A stretch of DNA of 64,000 nt from Avichristensenella sp031550535 (lineage in GTDB: Bacteria > Bacillota > Clostridia > Christensenellales > Aristaeellaceae). The position numbers and the translations under genes were made by a program. The stretch is from NCBI GenBank assembly GCA_031550535.1, contig JAVBOM010000061.1, positions 1 through 64,000 on the forward strand, written 5' to 3'. Below, in pieces: positions 32,836 through 40,987 of the stretch. Below the pieces are notes generated by a model. The model was not told where the DNA came from. It saw nothing but the letters and a program-made list of their open reading frames with translations, and made no database searches. Each line of letters begins with the position of its first letter. Position 1 is the first letter of the stretch.

Positions 32836-33600
32836 TTATCGGTCCGGCATCAGCCCGTACATCAGCACGCCCGCCGCCACCGCCGCGTTGAGCGATTCGG
32901 CCCGGCCGCGCATCGGAAGCGAGACGAGCGCGTCCGCCAGCGCGGCAACCTCCGCGCGCATGCCCGAGCCCTCGCTGCCGATGATGAGCGCGAATGGCGG
33001 CCTCAGCGCGGGGGAGACTTCCGCGAACGGACGGCCGTCCAGCGCGGAGCCGAGGATGAAGAAGCCCCCGGCCTGCAGCGCGGAAAGCCCCTGGGTCAAA
33101 TCGCCGCGCCAGACCGGCAGCCGGTAGACGCTGCCCATCGACGCGCGGACGGTCTTGGGCGCGAACGCGTCCGCGCACGCGGGGGAGAGCAGCGCGCCGG
33201 AAAACCCGGCGGCCTCGGCCGTGCGCAGCATGGTGCCGACGTTTCCGGGGTCCTGGACGCCGTCCAGCGCGAGCACCGCGCCGCTCGCCGTGTCCAGCCG
33301 CAGCGGCGGAGGAACGCGCACCGCCGCGACGATGCCCTGCGGCGTTTTTGCTTCGCACGCGGCGGCGACCACGTGCGCGGGGGCGAGCAGCACCTCTGGC
33401 GCCTGCGCGAGCAGACCGGCGAACGCGTCCGCCTTTTCGGCGTCGGCCAGCAGCAGCGTTACCTCGGCGTCGCGGAGCGCCTCCGCGCACAGCTTCACGC
33501 CCTCGGCCAGAAAGCAGCCGGAGGCGGCGCGCGCCTTAGCGTCCCCAAGGGAGCGGAGGAAGCGGATGCGGGGATTTTGCGCGCTGGTGACGGTTTGCAT
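32836..33600 (-). CDS. TrmH/SpoU family RNA 2'-O-methyltransferase
   Basis: A 254-residue SPOUT methyltransferase. The N-terminal substrate-binding part starts VTSAQNPRIRFLRSL. The three SpoU motifs are DGVQDPGNVGTMLRTAEAAG (about 122-141), IIGSEGSGM (about 200) and LPMRGRAESLNAAVAAGV (about 222-239), which form the knotted SAM site. It is expected to methylate ribose 2'-OH in rRNA or tRNA; the target position is unknown. ATG at 33600 has AAAGGA upstream. It lies behind the ribosomal protein genes, as is common, but after a terminator, and is followed 15 bases on by the WYL gene. Confidence 0.9.
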   Translation of the reverse strand: MQTVTSAQNPRIRFLRSLGDAKARAASGCFLAEGVKLCAEALRDAEVTLLLADAEKADAFAGLLAQAPEVLLAPAHVVAAACEAKTPQGIVAAVRVPPPLRLDTASGAVLALDGVQDPGNVGTMLRTAEAAGFSGALLSPACADAFAPKTVRASMGSVYRLPVWRGDLTQGLSALQAGGFFILGSALDGRPFAEVSPALRPPFALIIGSEGSGMRAEVAALADALVSLPMRGRAESLNAAVAAGVLMYGLMPDR

Positions 33601-33630
33601 GGGCGGTGTTCCTTTCGGGTACGTAAAATG

Positions 33631-33655
33631 AAAAAGCCGCGCCCACTGGCACGGC
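33631..33655 (-). terminator. Terminator of infC-rpmI-rplT operon
   Basis: GCCGTGCC (33655-33648), loop AGTG, GGCGCGGC (33643-33636), then T5 on the minus strand. Confidence 0.85.
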
Positions 33656-33670
33656 AAAATGTATTGCTGC

Positions 33671-34021
33671 TTACGCGTTTTTCGCCACGTCCACGAGCTG
33701 CGCGAAGCCGTTCGCGTCGTTGATGGCCATGTCCGCGAGCATCTTGCGGTTGACGTTCACGCCCGCCTTTTTCAGGCCGTTGATGAACGTGGAGTAGCTC
33801 ATGCCGCTGATGCGCGCGGCCGCGTTGATGCGCGTAATCCACAGGCGGCGGAAATCCCGCTTGCGCAGCTTGCGCCCGACGTACGCGTAGCGGAGCGAGC
33901 GCATGACCTGCTCGTTCGCGGCGCGGTACTGCTTGGATTTCGCTCCCCAAAAACCCTTGGCGAGCTTAAACACCTTCCTGCGCTTCTTATGGCCGTTTAC
34001 GGCTCTTTTAATCCTTGCCAT
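33671..34021 (-). CDS. rplT: 50S ribosomal protein L20
   Basis: A 116-residue ribosomal protein of full length and standard sequence (MARIKRAVNGHKKRRKVFKL, then GAKSKQYRAANEQVMRSLRY). It binds 23S rRNA early in 50S assembly and in Firmicutes represses its own operon by binding the leader RNA. It is the third gene of infC-rpmI-rplT. The start is ATG at 34021 with GGAAGGA upstream. Confidence 0.98.
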   Translation of the reverse strand: MARIKRAVNGHKKRRKVFKLAKGFWGAKSKQYRAANEQVMRSLRYAYVGRKLRKRDFRRLWITRINAAARISGMSYSTFINGLKKAGVNVNRKMLADMAINDANGFAQLVDVAKNA

Positions 34022-34075
34022 GGTGTATCCTTCCTTCCGCGGCGTTGCCTTCCGCTCTCATTGATTGCTTATCGC

Positions 34076-34273
34076 TTACTTATAAGGAATAAGCTGCTTG
34101 ATCCGCTTGGCCTCAGTGCTGTCAATCAAGCCGCCAAGGCGCAGGTTGCGCTTCTGCTTGGGCGACTTGGACGCCATGATGTGGTTGCGATACGCCTTGG
34201 CCCGCTTGATCTTGCCGGTTTTGGTCAGCGAAAAGCGCTTGGCGGCGCCGCGATGGGTCTTTTGCTTGGGCAT
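34076..34273 (-). CDS. rpmI: 50S ribosomal protein L35
   Basis: A 65-residue basic protein starting MPKQKTHRGAAKRFSLTKTG, as in other L35 proteins. ATG at 34273 is six bases after GGAGGATGAAC; the in-frame ATG two codons earlier overlaps the ribosome-binding site and is not used. Second gene of the operon. Confidence 0.97.
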   Translation of the reverse strand: MPKQKTHRGAAKRFSLTKTGKIKRAKAYRNHIMASKSPKQKRNLRLGGLIDSTEAKRIKQLIPYK

Positions 34274-34295
34274 GTTCATCCTCCTTACGGGCGAT

Positions 34296-34820
34296 TTATT
34301 TGCCGTCTTTGTTTTCTTTTGGCGCCAGGATCATGATCATATGACGGCCCTCGACGAGCGGTCTGCGCTCGACAACGGCGACATCCTTGATGTGCTCCAG
34401 GAAATTGTTCATTTTCTGAAGCCCGACCTCCGTATGCGTGATCTGGCGGCCACGGAAGCGGATCGATACCTTTACCTTGTTGCCCTCTTCCAGGAAGCGG
34501 ATCGCGTTCTTGGCTTTGACGAGAACGTCGTTCTCCTCAATGGTCGCGGAAAGCTGCACTTCCTTCAGGATAATGACCTTTTGATTCTTGCGGATCTCGC
34601 GCAGCCGCTTGGACTGTTCAAAGCGGTACTTGTCGTAGTCCATCAGCTTGCAGACAGGCGGATGGGCATTGGCGACAATTTTGACGAGATCCATTTCTTT
34701 CTGCTCTGCCAGCTCCATCGCTTGGCGGATGGGCAATACCCCGAGCTGCTCGCCTTCCGCCCCAATCACGCGCACTTCACGGTCACGAATTTCCTCATTA
34801 ATCATCAGATCGTTGCTGAT
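34296..34820 (-). CDS. infC: Translation initiation factor IF-3, AUC start
   Basis: A 174-residue IF-3, which keeps ribosomal subunits apart and proofreads start codons. N-domain INEEIRDREVRVIGAEGEQL and C-domain with VSIRFRGRQITHTEVGLQKM are typical. The Shine-Dalgarno AGGAGG (34835-34830) is nine bases from ATC at 34820 but 24 from the first ATG (34805), and no ATG, GTG or TTG lies between. Translation from ATC gives (I)SNDLMINEEIRD, as in related clostridial IF-3 proteins. A rare start codon fits the known autoregulation of infC, which discriminates against such codons. Confidence 0.93.
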   Translation of the reverse strand: MSNDLMINEEIRDREVRVIGAEGEQLGVLPIRQAMELAEQKEMDLVKIVANAHPPVCKLMDYDKYRFEQSKRLREIRKNQKVIILKEVQLSATIEENDVLVKAKNAIRFLEEGNKVKVSIRFRGRQITHTEVGLQKMNNFLEHIKDVAVVERRPLVEGRHMIMILAPKENKDGK

Positions 34821-34846
34821 ACCGACACACCTCCTAATAAAATAAC

Positions 34847-34872
34847 AAAACGAGCGGGGAAGTACCCGCTCG
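34847..34872 (-). terminator. Leader attenuator of infC operon (L20-leader type)
   Basis: CGAGCGGG (34872-34865), six-base loop, CCCGCTCG (34858-34851), TTTT. It sits 27 bases before the infC ribosome-binding site and about 90 bases after the promoter, where the Firmicute L20 leader controls read-through. The L20-binding fold itself was not verified. Confidence 0.7.
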
Positions 34873-34968
34873 CAAAGCACAAAAATAGAGAACTCTATCT
34901 TGCTGAACGACCCGCGCTGGCCATTGCCGCCGGGTGAGAAGCGGGGCGCTTCCACTTGTAGCGCAAAT

Positions 34969-34997
34969 AATATAGCACGGCGGCTTTGAAATGTCAA
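34969..34997 (-). promoter_or_regulatory. Promoter of infC-rpmI-rplT
   Basis: Minus strand TTGACA (34997-34992), 17 bases, TATATT (34974-34969). Confidence 0.85.
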
Positions 34998-35087
34998 GAA
35001 TTTCTGCGAATTGTTTTCTTTGGACGTAAAATATGGTATGCTAAGCAGGATGGCTGCGAGAAATCCTTGCTTTTAGGGGTGAAATAT

Positions 35088-36374
35088 ATGACGGTTCGTG
35101 AGGCGGCGGAAAAGGCCAGGCGGGCGGCGCTCGCGCTGGCGGCCATACCCGATGAGACGCGCGCGCGCGCGCTGCTGGCCATGGCGGACGCGCTGGCGCG
35201 TGACGCGGACGCTGTGTACGCCGCAAACAACACCGACCTGGCGCGCGCTGAGGCCGAGGGGCTTCCCGGGCCGCTGCTCGGCCGCCTGTCCATGCCGGAA
35301 AAGAAAATGCGGGACGTGTGCGACGGCCTCCGCGCGCTGGCCGCGCTGCCCGACCCGCTGGGGCGGACGCAGCTCGCCACGGAGCTGGCCGAGGGGCTGG
35401 ATCTGTACCGGGTGTCCTGCCCCATCGGCGTGATCGGCGTCGTGTTCGAGTCGCGCCCGGACGCGCTGGTACAGATCGCCTCGCTCTGCCTGCGCAGCGG
35501 CAATGCCGTGCTGCTAAAAGGCGGGCGCGAGGCCAGGGAGACGAACGCCTCGCTGTTTGACATGCTGAACACGGCCGCCATCGCCGCCGGCATTCCAGAA
35601 GGGTGGGCCGTGCTGCTGGAAACGCGGGAGGACGTCGCGGCCATGCTGGCGCTGGACGACGTGATCGACCTGATCATCCCGCGCGGGAGCAACGCGTTTG
35701 TCCGCCATATCAAGGACAACAGCCGCATTCCGGTCCTGGGGCATGCCGACGGCGTGTGCCACGTGTACATAGACGCGGCGGCGAACCTGGATACCGCCGT
35801 GGCCGTGACCGTGGACAGCAAGGCGCAGAACGTGTCCGTGTGCAACGCGGCGGAAACGCTGCTCGTGCACCGGGACATCGCGGCGCGCGCGCTGCCGCCA
35901 CTCGCCAAGGCGCTGGGCGAGGCGGGTGTGACCCTTCGGGGATGCGAGCGGACCCGGGAAGTGATCGCGTGCGCCGCCGCCGATGAAGCCGACTGGGGCG
36001 CGGAATACCTGGACTACATCCTGGCGGTCAAGGTGGTCGATTCGCTGGACGAGGCCATTGACCACATCAACCGGCACGGATCGGGGCACACGGACGCCAT
36101 CGTGACGGAGGACGAGGCGGCCGCGCGGGTGTTTTGCGGCCGTGTGGACAGCGCTGGCGTGTTCTGGAACTGCTCCACCCGCTTTTCTGACGGCTACCGT
36201 TACGGCTTCGGCGCGGAGGTGGGCATTGCCACCGGCAAGGTGCACGCGCGCGGCCCAATGGGGATAGAAGGGCTGTGCACGTACAAGTATAAGCTGATCG
36301 GCCACGGGCAGACCGTGGGCGGCGGGGTGCGCTACACCCATGCGGAGATCGGGCACGGTTGCCCGCTGGAATGA
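35088..36374 (+). CDS. proA: Gamma-glutamyl phosphate reductase
   Basis: A 428-residue aldehyde-dehydrogenase-fold enzyme that reduces glutamyl-5-phosphate with NADPH in proline synthesis. Landmarks: PIGVIGVVFESRPDALVQIA (about 110-129), the catalytic Cys in KAQNVSVCNAAETLLVH (about 250) and the C-terminal GPMGIEGLCTYKY. Full length. ATG at 35088 follows GGGGTGA; an upstream in-frame ATG at 34986 overlaps the divergent infC promoter. The partner proB is not adjacent, so glutamate 5-kinase must be encoded elsewhere. Upstream, GAGAAATCCTTG near 35060 resembles half of a repeat hairpin B. Confidence 0.96.
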   Translation: MTVREAAEKARRAALALAAIPDETRARALLAMADALARDADAVYAANNTDLARAEAEGLPGPLLGRLSMPEKKMRDVCDGLRALAALPDPLGRTQLATELAEGLDLYRVSCPIGVIGVVFESRPDALVQIASLCLRSGNAVLLKGGREARETNASLFDMLNTAAIAAGIPEGWAVLLETREDVAAMLALDDVIDLIIPRGSNAFVRHIKDNSRIPVLGHADGVCHVYIDAAANLDTAVAVTVDSKAQNVSVCNAAETLLVHRDIAARALPPLAKALGEAGVTLRGCERTREVIACAAADEADWGAEYLDYILAVKVVDSLDEAIDHINRHGSGHTDAIVTEDEAAARVFCGRVDSAGVFWNCSTRFSDGYRYGFGAEVGIATGKVHARGPMGIEGLCTYKYKLIGHGQTVGGGVRYTHAEIGHGCPLE

Positions 36375-36401
36375 CGATCTGTTGAGGAGGGTAATGGCTT
36401 C

Positions 36402-37271
36402 ATGATGATGGATATCGCCAGCCCAGCCGAGCTGATCCGCGTGGAGCAAGCGCGCTTTGGCGACGGGCGCAGGCAAGCGTATCTGACATTTCTCAATGAA
36501 TACGAGGACACGATGACCGCGCTCTCGGGCCAGATCACGCTGCTGAACGAAAGCGGCAAGAAGATCGGGAGCCGGCCGGTGTCCTTCTCCGGCCTGACGG
36601 CGGAGCCGGGCGAGACGTTCGTGTGCCATCTGGCGCTGGACGGCTATCCGGAGTTTGACCGCATGGAGATGGCGGTGGAGAAGGCTTCGTTTGTGTACGC
36701 CAAGGACTGGAACACCAACCCGAACCGTGTGATCGACTGCACGCCGCCGGTCCTGGGGGCCGGACCCGAGCGGGTGGCGCTTATCGCGATGGTGGGGCAC
36801 GACGCCGTGTGCTTCCCGGCCCTTACCAGCACGCACTGGATCTGCGTGTGCGGCCGTTTCAACCGCCTGCGCTGGCTGACATGCCACCGCTGCGGGAGAC
36901 CGCGCGAGGAAACGCTCGCCTTAACGCCCGAGGTGGTCACCGCGGACTATGAGGAGCACGTGGAAGTGAGCCGCGAGGAGGACCTGGAGCGGCTGAAGCA
37001 GCGCGACGAGAAAAGCCGCATGCGCAAGGAAAGGGCTGCGGCGGAGGAGCGGGCGAGGCGGGAACGCGCGCGGCTCGCCTGGCGCAGGGCGCTGGTCGCG
37101 GGGGTGGGCGTGCTGGCGGTGTCGCTGGCCGTCTGGGGCGCGGCGCGCCTGTTCACGGTCATTGGGCGCGGAATGGCGCCCGCCGGCGATTCGGCGTCCG
37201 CGGGCGCTGTGCCCGCCGCCGGAACGAAGGTGACGATGCCCCCGGTTGACTATCTGGAACCAATTGGATAA
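36402..37271 (+). CDS. Unknown zinc-ribbon membrane protein
   Basis: A 289-residue protein not assigned to a family. Residues about 10-115 look like a beta-rich domain (QARFGDGRRQAYLTFLNEYE, then an LNESGKKIG turn). Residues about 145-168 carry WICVCGRF and CHRCGRPRE, a probable Cys4 zinc ribbon. Residues about 185-225 are a highly charged coiled coil (Glu/Arg-rich). A membrane helix at about 228-250 (VAGVGVLAVSLAVWGAARLF) precedes a Pro-rich tail. It is thus a cytoplasmic zinc protein anchored by its C-terminal helix. ATG at 36402, with GAGGAGG eleven bases upstream; ATG 36405 is equally possible. It lies 27 bases after proA. Confidence 0.75.
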   Translation: MMMDIASPAELIRVEQARFGDGRRQAYLTFLNEYEDTMTALSGQITLLNESGKKIGSRPVSFSGLTAEPGETFVCHLALDGYPEFDRMEMAVEKASFVYAKDWNTNPNRVIDCTPPVLGAGPERVALIAMVGHDAVCFPALTSTHWICVCGRFNRLRWLTCHRCGRPREETLALTPEVVTADYEEHVEVSREEDLERLKQRDEKSRMRKERAAAEERARRERARLAWRRALVAGVGVLAVSLAVWGAARLFTVIGRGMAPAGDSASAGAVPAAGTKVTMPPVDYLEPIG

Positions 37272-37291
37272 TGGCGGCAGAAGTATGCCGC

Positions 37292-37320
37292 TTGCCTGTA
37301 GACGCTAGCTGTAGTATACT
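37292..37320 (+). promoter_or_regulatory. Promoter of glgB
   Basis: TTGCCT at 37292-37297, 17 bases, TATACT at 37315-37320. About 145 bases of leader precede glgB. Confidence 0.65.
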
Positions 37321-37339
37321 GTCAGCGGTGCTTTCAATT

Positions 37340-37376
37340 AAAGAGGCGAGGAACCGATAAAGAGGCGAGGAACCGA
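37340..37376 (+). repeat. Tandem 19-base repeat in glgB leader
   Basis: AAAGAGGCGAGGAACCGA occurs twice (37340-37357 and 37359-37376), one base apart, just after the predicted transcription start. Each unit contains a ribosome-binding-like GAGG. Confidence 0.85.
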
Positions 37377-37414
37377 AGATTCTGAGCCATGAAGGGATTT
37401 CACAAGAAATCCCC
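37377..37414 (-). repeat. Double-hairpin repeat, copy 6, hairpin A degenerate
   Basis: Hairpin B is intact (GGGATTTC 37394-37401, loop ACAA, GAAATCCC 37406-37413). Hairpin A is reduced to one arm-like piece, GATTCTGAGCCAT. The same degenerate arm occurs in the left half of copy 8. Confidence 0.7.
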
Positions 37415-37466
37415 ACAGCGATTGGATCGCATGAAGGCTGGATTGAACATAAAAGGAGGCCCTACA

Positions 37467-39479
37467 ATGCCGCGCAAAACCCGCCCACTAGACATGATCG
37501 TCCGAGACCCATGGCTTGAGCCTTACGAGGCCGAAATTCGGTTCCGCCTGGCCCGCCACGCGGCGATGCGGCGCAGGCTGCTGCCGGACGGCGGAAGGCT
37601 GCGCGACTTTGCCAACGGCCACATGCACTATGGTATCCACCTGACCCCGCAGGGCTGGGTGTACCGCGAGTGGGCGCCCCACGCGAAGGCGTTGCACTTC
37701 TTTGGCGAGTTCAACGGCTGGGACCGGACGGCCCACCCGATGACGCGCAAGGATGAGAATACCTGGGAAATCTTTATGCCGGGCGTGCGCTCCCTGGCCC
37801 ATGGCCAGCATGTGCTGGTCGAGGTGGAGGGCGCGGACGGCGTGAAAAGGGATCGCATCCCTTTGTATAGCCGCCGCGTGGTCAAGATGCCGGAGACGAA
37901 CGCCTTTGTTGCGGAGCTCTGGGCGCCGGAAGCGCAGTTCCCGTGGACGGACGCGATGTTCAGTCCCGTCCGCGCGCGGCCGCTGCTGATCTATGAGGCG
38001 CACATCGGCATGGCGCGCGAGGAGGGCGGCATTGGCACCTACGCCGAGTTCACGCGGGACATGCTTCCGCGCATCCTCCGGGACGGCTACACGGCCATCC
38101 AGCTCATGGGCGTGATGGAGCACCCGTATTACGCGTCGTTCGGCTATCAGGTGACGAACTTCTTCGCCGCCAGCAGTTGGTTCGGCACGCCGACGGACCT
38201 GCAGGAGCTTGTCAACACGGCGCACGAAATGGGGCTGGTCGTGCTGCTGGATCTGGTGCATTCGCACGCCAGCGGCAACTATGCCGAGGGCATCGCCGAG
38301 TTCGACGGCACGGCCCACCAGTTCTTCCACGCGGGTACGGAGGGCTTTCACCCGGCGTGGGGCAGCCGCGTGTTCGATTACGATAAGCCGCACGTGCTTC
38401 ACTTCCTGCTGTCCAACATCAAGTTCTGGATGACGGAGTATCACTTTGACGGCTTCCGGTTTGACGGCGTGACCTCCATGCTTTACCAGGACCACGGCCT
38501 GGGCAGGGCGTTCACGAGCTATGACGATTACTACGGCGACAACATCGACATGGGCGCGGCGGTGTACCTGATGCTGGCGAACGAATTGGCGCACAGCCTA
38601 AAGCACAACGCGCTGACCATCGCCGAGGATGTCAGCGGCATGCCGGGCCTGTGCCTGCCGGTGCGGGAGGGCGGCTTCGGCTTCAGCTACCGCCTGGGCA
38701 TGGGCGTGCCGGATTTCTGGATTCGCACGCTGGAAAAGCGTGACGAGGACTGGGACATGCGGGAACTGTGGCACGAGTTGACGACCCGCCGCCCGTCCGA
38801 GCCGGTGATCGGGTACAGCGAGTCGCACGATCAGGCGCTCGTCGGGGACAAGACGCTGATTTTCCGCCTGGCGGACGCGGCCATGTATACCGACATGAAC
38901 AAGACCACGCACAACCAGGTGATCGACCGCGCCATCGCGCTGATCAAGCTGATCCGCCTGATTACGGTGATGCTGGCGGGCGAGGGGTATCTGAACTTCA
39001 TGGGCAACGAGTTCGGTCATCCCGAATGGATCGACTTTCCGCGCGAGGGCAACGACTGGAGCTACAAATACGCGCGGCGGCAGTGGTCCCTGGCGGAAAA
39101 CCACCTGCTGAAATACGAGTGGGTCGGCGATTTTGACAAGGCCATGATCAACATGATCAAGGCATGCGGCGTGCTGGAAACGGCGGAGGTGACGAGCCTT
39201 TGGATCGACCAGGAGCAGAAGATCATCTGCTTCCTGAAGGCCGGCCTCGTCTTTATCTTCAACTTCCACCCGACGGACTCCCAGAAAGAGCTGTTTGTGC
39301 CGATTCCGCGCGGCGGGAAGTGGCAGGCCATCTTCTCCACGGACGAGGCGCGCTTTGGCGGGGAGGACCGCGTGGACATGCAGTACGTGTACCAGACCGA
39401 GAAGGACGGGGCGCGCGGGCTTGGGTTCAAGATTTACGCGCCGTGCCGCACGGCGATGGTGCTGGCGCAGAGGGGATAA
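37467..39479 (+). CDS. glgB: 1,4-alpha-glucan branching enzyme, eukaryote-like GH13_8 type
   Basis: A 670-residue enzyme that forms alpha-1,6 branches in glycogen. N-terminal CBM48 (about 60-150) with YREWAPHAKALHFFGEFNGW. The catalytic barrel holds the nucleophile in FRFDGVTSMLY (about 335), the acid in TIAEDVSGMP (about 392) and the third acid in YSESHDQALVGD (about 455). Long stretches such as GEGYLNFMGNEFGHPEWIDF and YKYARRQWSL resemble the eukaryotic GBE1/plant SBE group (GH13_8), not the usual bacterial GlgB (GH13_9). No other glycogen gene is adjacent. ATG at 37467 follows AAAAGGAGG. Confidence 0.93.
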   Translation: MPRKTRPLDMIVRDPWLEPYEAEIRFRLARHAAMRRRLLPDGGRLRDFANGHMHYGIHLTPQGWVYREWAPHAKALHFFGEFNGWDRTAHPMTRKDENTWEIFMPGVRSLAHGQHVLVEVEGADGVKRDRIPLYSRRVVKMPETNAFVAELWAPEAQFPWTDAMFSPVRARPLLIYEAHIGMAREEGGIGTYAEFTRDMLPRILRDGYTAIQLMGVMEHPYYASFGYQVTNFFAASSWFGTPTDLQELVNTAHEMGLVVLLDLVHSHASGNYAEGIAEFDGTAHQFFHAGTEGFHPAWGSRVFDYDKPHVLHFLLSNIKFWMTEYHFDGFRFDGVTSMLYQDHGLGRAFTSYDDYYGDNIDMGAAVYLMLANELAHSLKHNALTIAEDVSGMPGLCLPVREGGFGFSYRLGMGVPDFWIRTLEKRDEDWDMRELWHELTTRRPSEPVIGYSESHDQALVGDKTLIFRLADAAMYTDMNKTTHNQVIDRAIALIKLIRLITVMLAGEGYLNFMGNEFGHPEWIDFPREGNDWSYKYARRQWSLAENHLLKYEWVGDFDKAMINMIKACGVLETAEVTSLWIDQEQKIICFLKAGLVFIFNFHPTDSQKELFVPIPRGGKWQAIFSTDEARFGGEDRVDMQYVYQTEKDGARGLGFKIYAPCRTAMVLAQRG

Positions 39480-39498
39480 TAAAAAGAAAGAGCAAACA

Positions 39499-40314
39499 AT
39501 GAAGCGATTGTTGATGATGATGCTGGCGTGCACGCTGCTGCTTAGCGGATGCGCGCACGCCGCGGAAAGCACGGAGGTGCTTATCCTGAAAATCGGCAAG
39601 GCGGACGCGATCCTGATTACGGCGGGAAAGCACGCCGTGCTGATTGACGCGGGCGAGAAAGAGGACGGCGAAGAGATTCTGCGCAAGCTGGGCGAGAAGA
39701 ATATCGATACGCTGGACGTGATGATCGTCACGCACTATGACAAGGATCATGTCGGCGGCGCGGACACAGTGCTGCGCGGTGTGGCTGTGAAGGCGCTGTA
39801 CGACGCGAACTACGAGTCTGAAAGCAAGCAATACGAGGAGTATCTCGCGGCGATCGATGCGGCTGGCGTGCCACGTTCGCGCGTCGCGGAGGAAACGGCC
39901 CTCACCCTGGAGACGCTCACGCTCACGCTGATGCCGACGGCCATCGCGCCAGAAAAGACCGGGGACAAGGAGATCGACAACGACCAGTCGCTCGTCGTCT
40001 CCATGGCGGACGGGCGGCACACGTTCCTGTTTGCCGGGGACGCGGAGGAAGCGCGCATCGGCGAGCTGCTCGCCGGGGGCATCGGCGCGCATGACGTGCT
40101 GAAAATGCCGCACCATGGGCGGGACAAGGTGAACCTCGCCGCGCTTCTGGACGCGGTGCGGCCGAAATACGTAGCAATCACAGATTCGGATAAAAACCCG
40201 GCGGATGAAAGTGTGCTCGCGCTGTTAAGCGAGCGCGGCGTGCAGACCTACGAAACGCGCGGCGGCGACATCCGCATCGTGAGCGACGAGAAGGGCATCA
40301 CAGTGTACCAATGA
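39499..40314 (+). CDS. Metallo-beta-lactamase fold lipoprotein (ComEC-like hydrolase domain)
   Basis: A 271-residue protein with a lipoprotein signal (lipobox LLSGC, Cys about residue 17), so it is exported and lipid-anchored. The metal site is THYDKDHVGG (about 76), with further ligands in LFAGDAEE (about 182) and MPHHGRD (about 205), matching the secreted MBL domain proteins related to the ComEC C-terminus. Possible roles are extracellular nuclease or phosphodiesterase. Start at ATG 39499, 19 bases after glgB, with a weak AAAGA ribosome-binding site. Its stop overlaps the next start (ATGA). Confidence 0.85.
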   Translation: MKRLLMMMLACTLLLSGCAHAAESTEVLILKIGKADAILITAGKHAVLIDAGEKEDGEEILRKLGEKNIDTLDVMIVTHYDKDHVGGADTVLRGVAVKALYDANYESESKQYEEYLAAIDAAGVPRSRVAEETALTLETLTLTLMPTAIAPEKTGDKEIDNDQSLVVSMADGRHTFLFAGDAEEARIGELLAGGIGAHDVLKMPHHGRDKVNLAALLDAVRPKYVAITDSDKNPADESVLALLSERGVQTYETRGGDIRIVSDEKGITVYQ

Positions 40315-40886
40315 GCGAAAAACCCATACAGCTTCACACGTTTGACGAGCTGCTGACGTGCGTCGCACAGCTTTCGCGCGGCATCATCGCCATCGACGGG
40401 CCGTGCGCTTCCGGCAAATCCACGCTGGCGGCCCGGCTGGGCGAGGCGCTCGGCGCGAACGTATTCCATATGGATGATTTCTTTTTGCGGCCCGCGCAGC
40501 GCACGCCGGAAAGGCTTTCCGAGCCTGGCGGTAATGTGGACCGCGAACGCTTTTTTCTGGAAGTGCTCGCGCCGCTCGCAAAGGGCGTCGGTTTTGCTTA
40601 TCAGCCGTATGACTGCGGCGAGCAAGCCCTCGCGGCGCCCGTCGCCGTCGTTCCCACGGCGCTGAGCGTTGTGGAGGGCGCGTACAGCCTGCATCCGGCG
40701 CTCCGGGACGCGTACGCGCTTGGAATCTTCCTGTCGGTTGACCCCGTGGAGCAGCGGGCGCGCATTCTGCGCCGCAACGGCCCGGAGTTGGCGAAGCGGT
40801 TTGACGCGGAGTGGATTCCGATGGAAAACGCGTACTTTGCCGCGTTCCGCGTCCGGGAGTTCTGCGACTTTACGCTGACCCTGTAA
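40311..40886 (+). CDS. Uridine kinase-like P-loop kinase
   Basis: A 191-residue protein with a Walker A motif GPCASGKST (about 29-37), an acidic FHMDDFF motif (about 50) where uridine and pantothenate kinases bind substrate, and a VVEGAYSLHPAL segment (about 116) typical of the uridine kinase family. The lid is Arg-rich (EQRARILRRNG). Substrate not determinable. ATG at 40311 overlaps the previous stop by four bases, so it is translationally coupled to the MBL lipoprotein. Confidence 0.8.
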   Translation: MSEKPIQLHTFDELLTCVAQLSRGIIAIDGPCASGKSTLAARLGEALGANVFHMDDFFLRPAQRTPERLSEPGGNVDRERFFLEVLAPLAKGVGFAYQPYDCGEQALAAPVAVVPTALSVVEGAYSLHPALRDAYALGIFLSVDPVEQRARILRRNGPELAKRFDAEWIPMENAYFAAFRVREFCDFTLTL

Positions 40887-40922
40887 ATCCTTTTCAGAAA
40901 ATTCACAGTTATTCTCCGTACC

Positions 40923-40954
40923 CCCTGGACAAACGCGCCGCCAGGGAGTAGAAT
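40923..40954 (+). promoter_or_regulatory. TetR operon promoter with inverted repeat
   Basis: TGGACA at 40926-40931, 17 bases, TAGAAT at 40949-40954. CCCTGG (40923-40928) and CCAGGG (40941-40946) form an inverted repeat across the spacer, a likely operator for the downstream TetR protein. Confidence 0.65.
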
Positions 40955-40987
40955 GGTCATAAATTCCAACTGAACGGGTGTTTAGTG

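Noticed and set aside
35050..35075. Ninth copy of the double-hairpin repeat before proA
   Set aside because: Only GAGAAATCCTTGC resembles half of hairpin B; the partner arm and hairpin A are missing.
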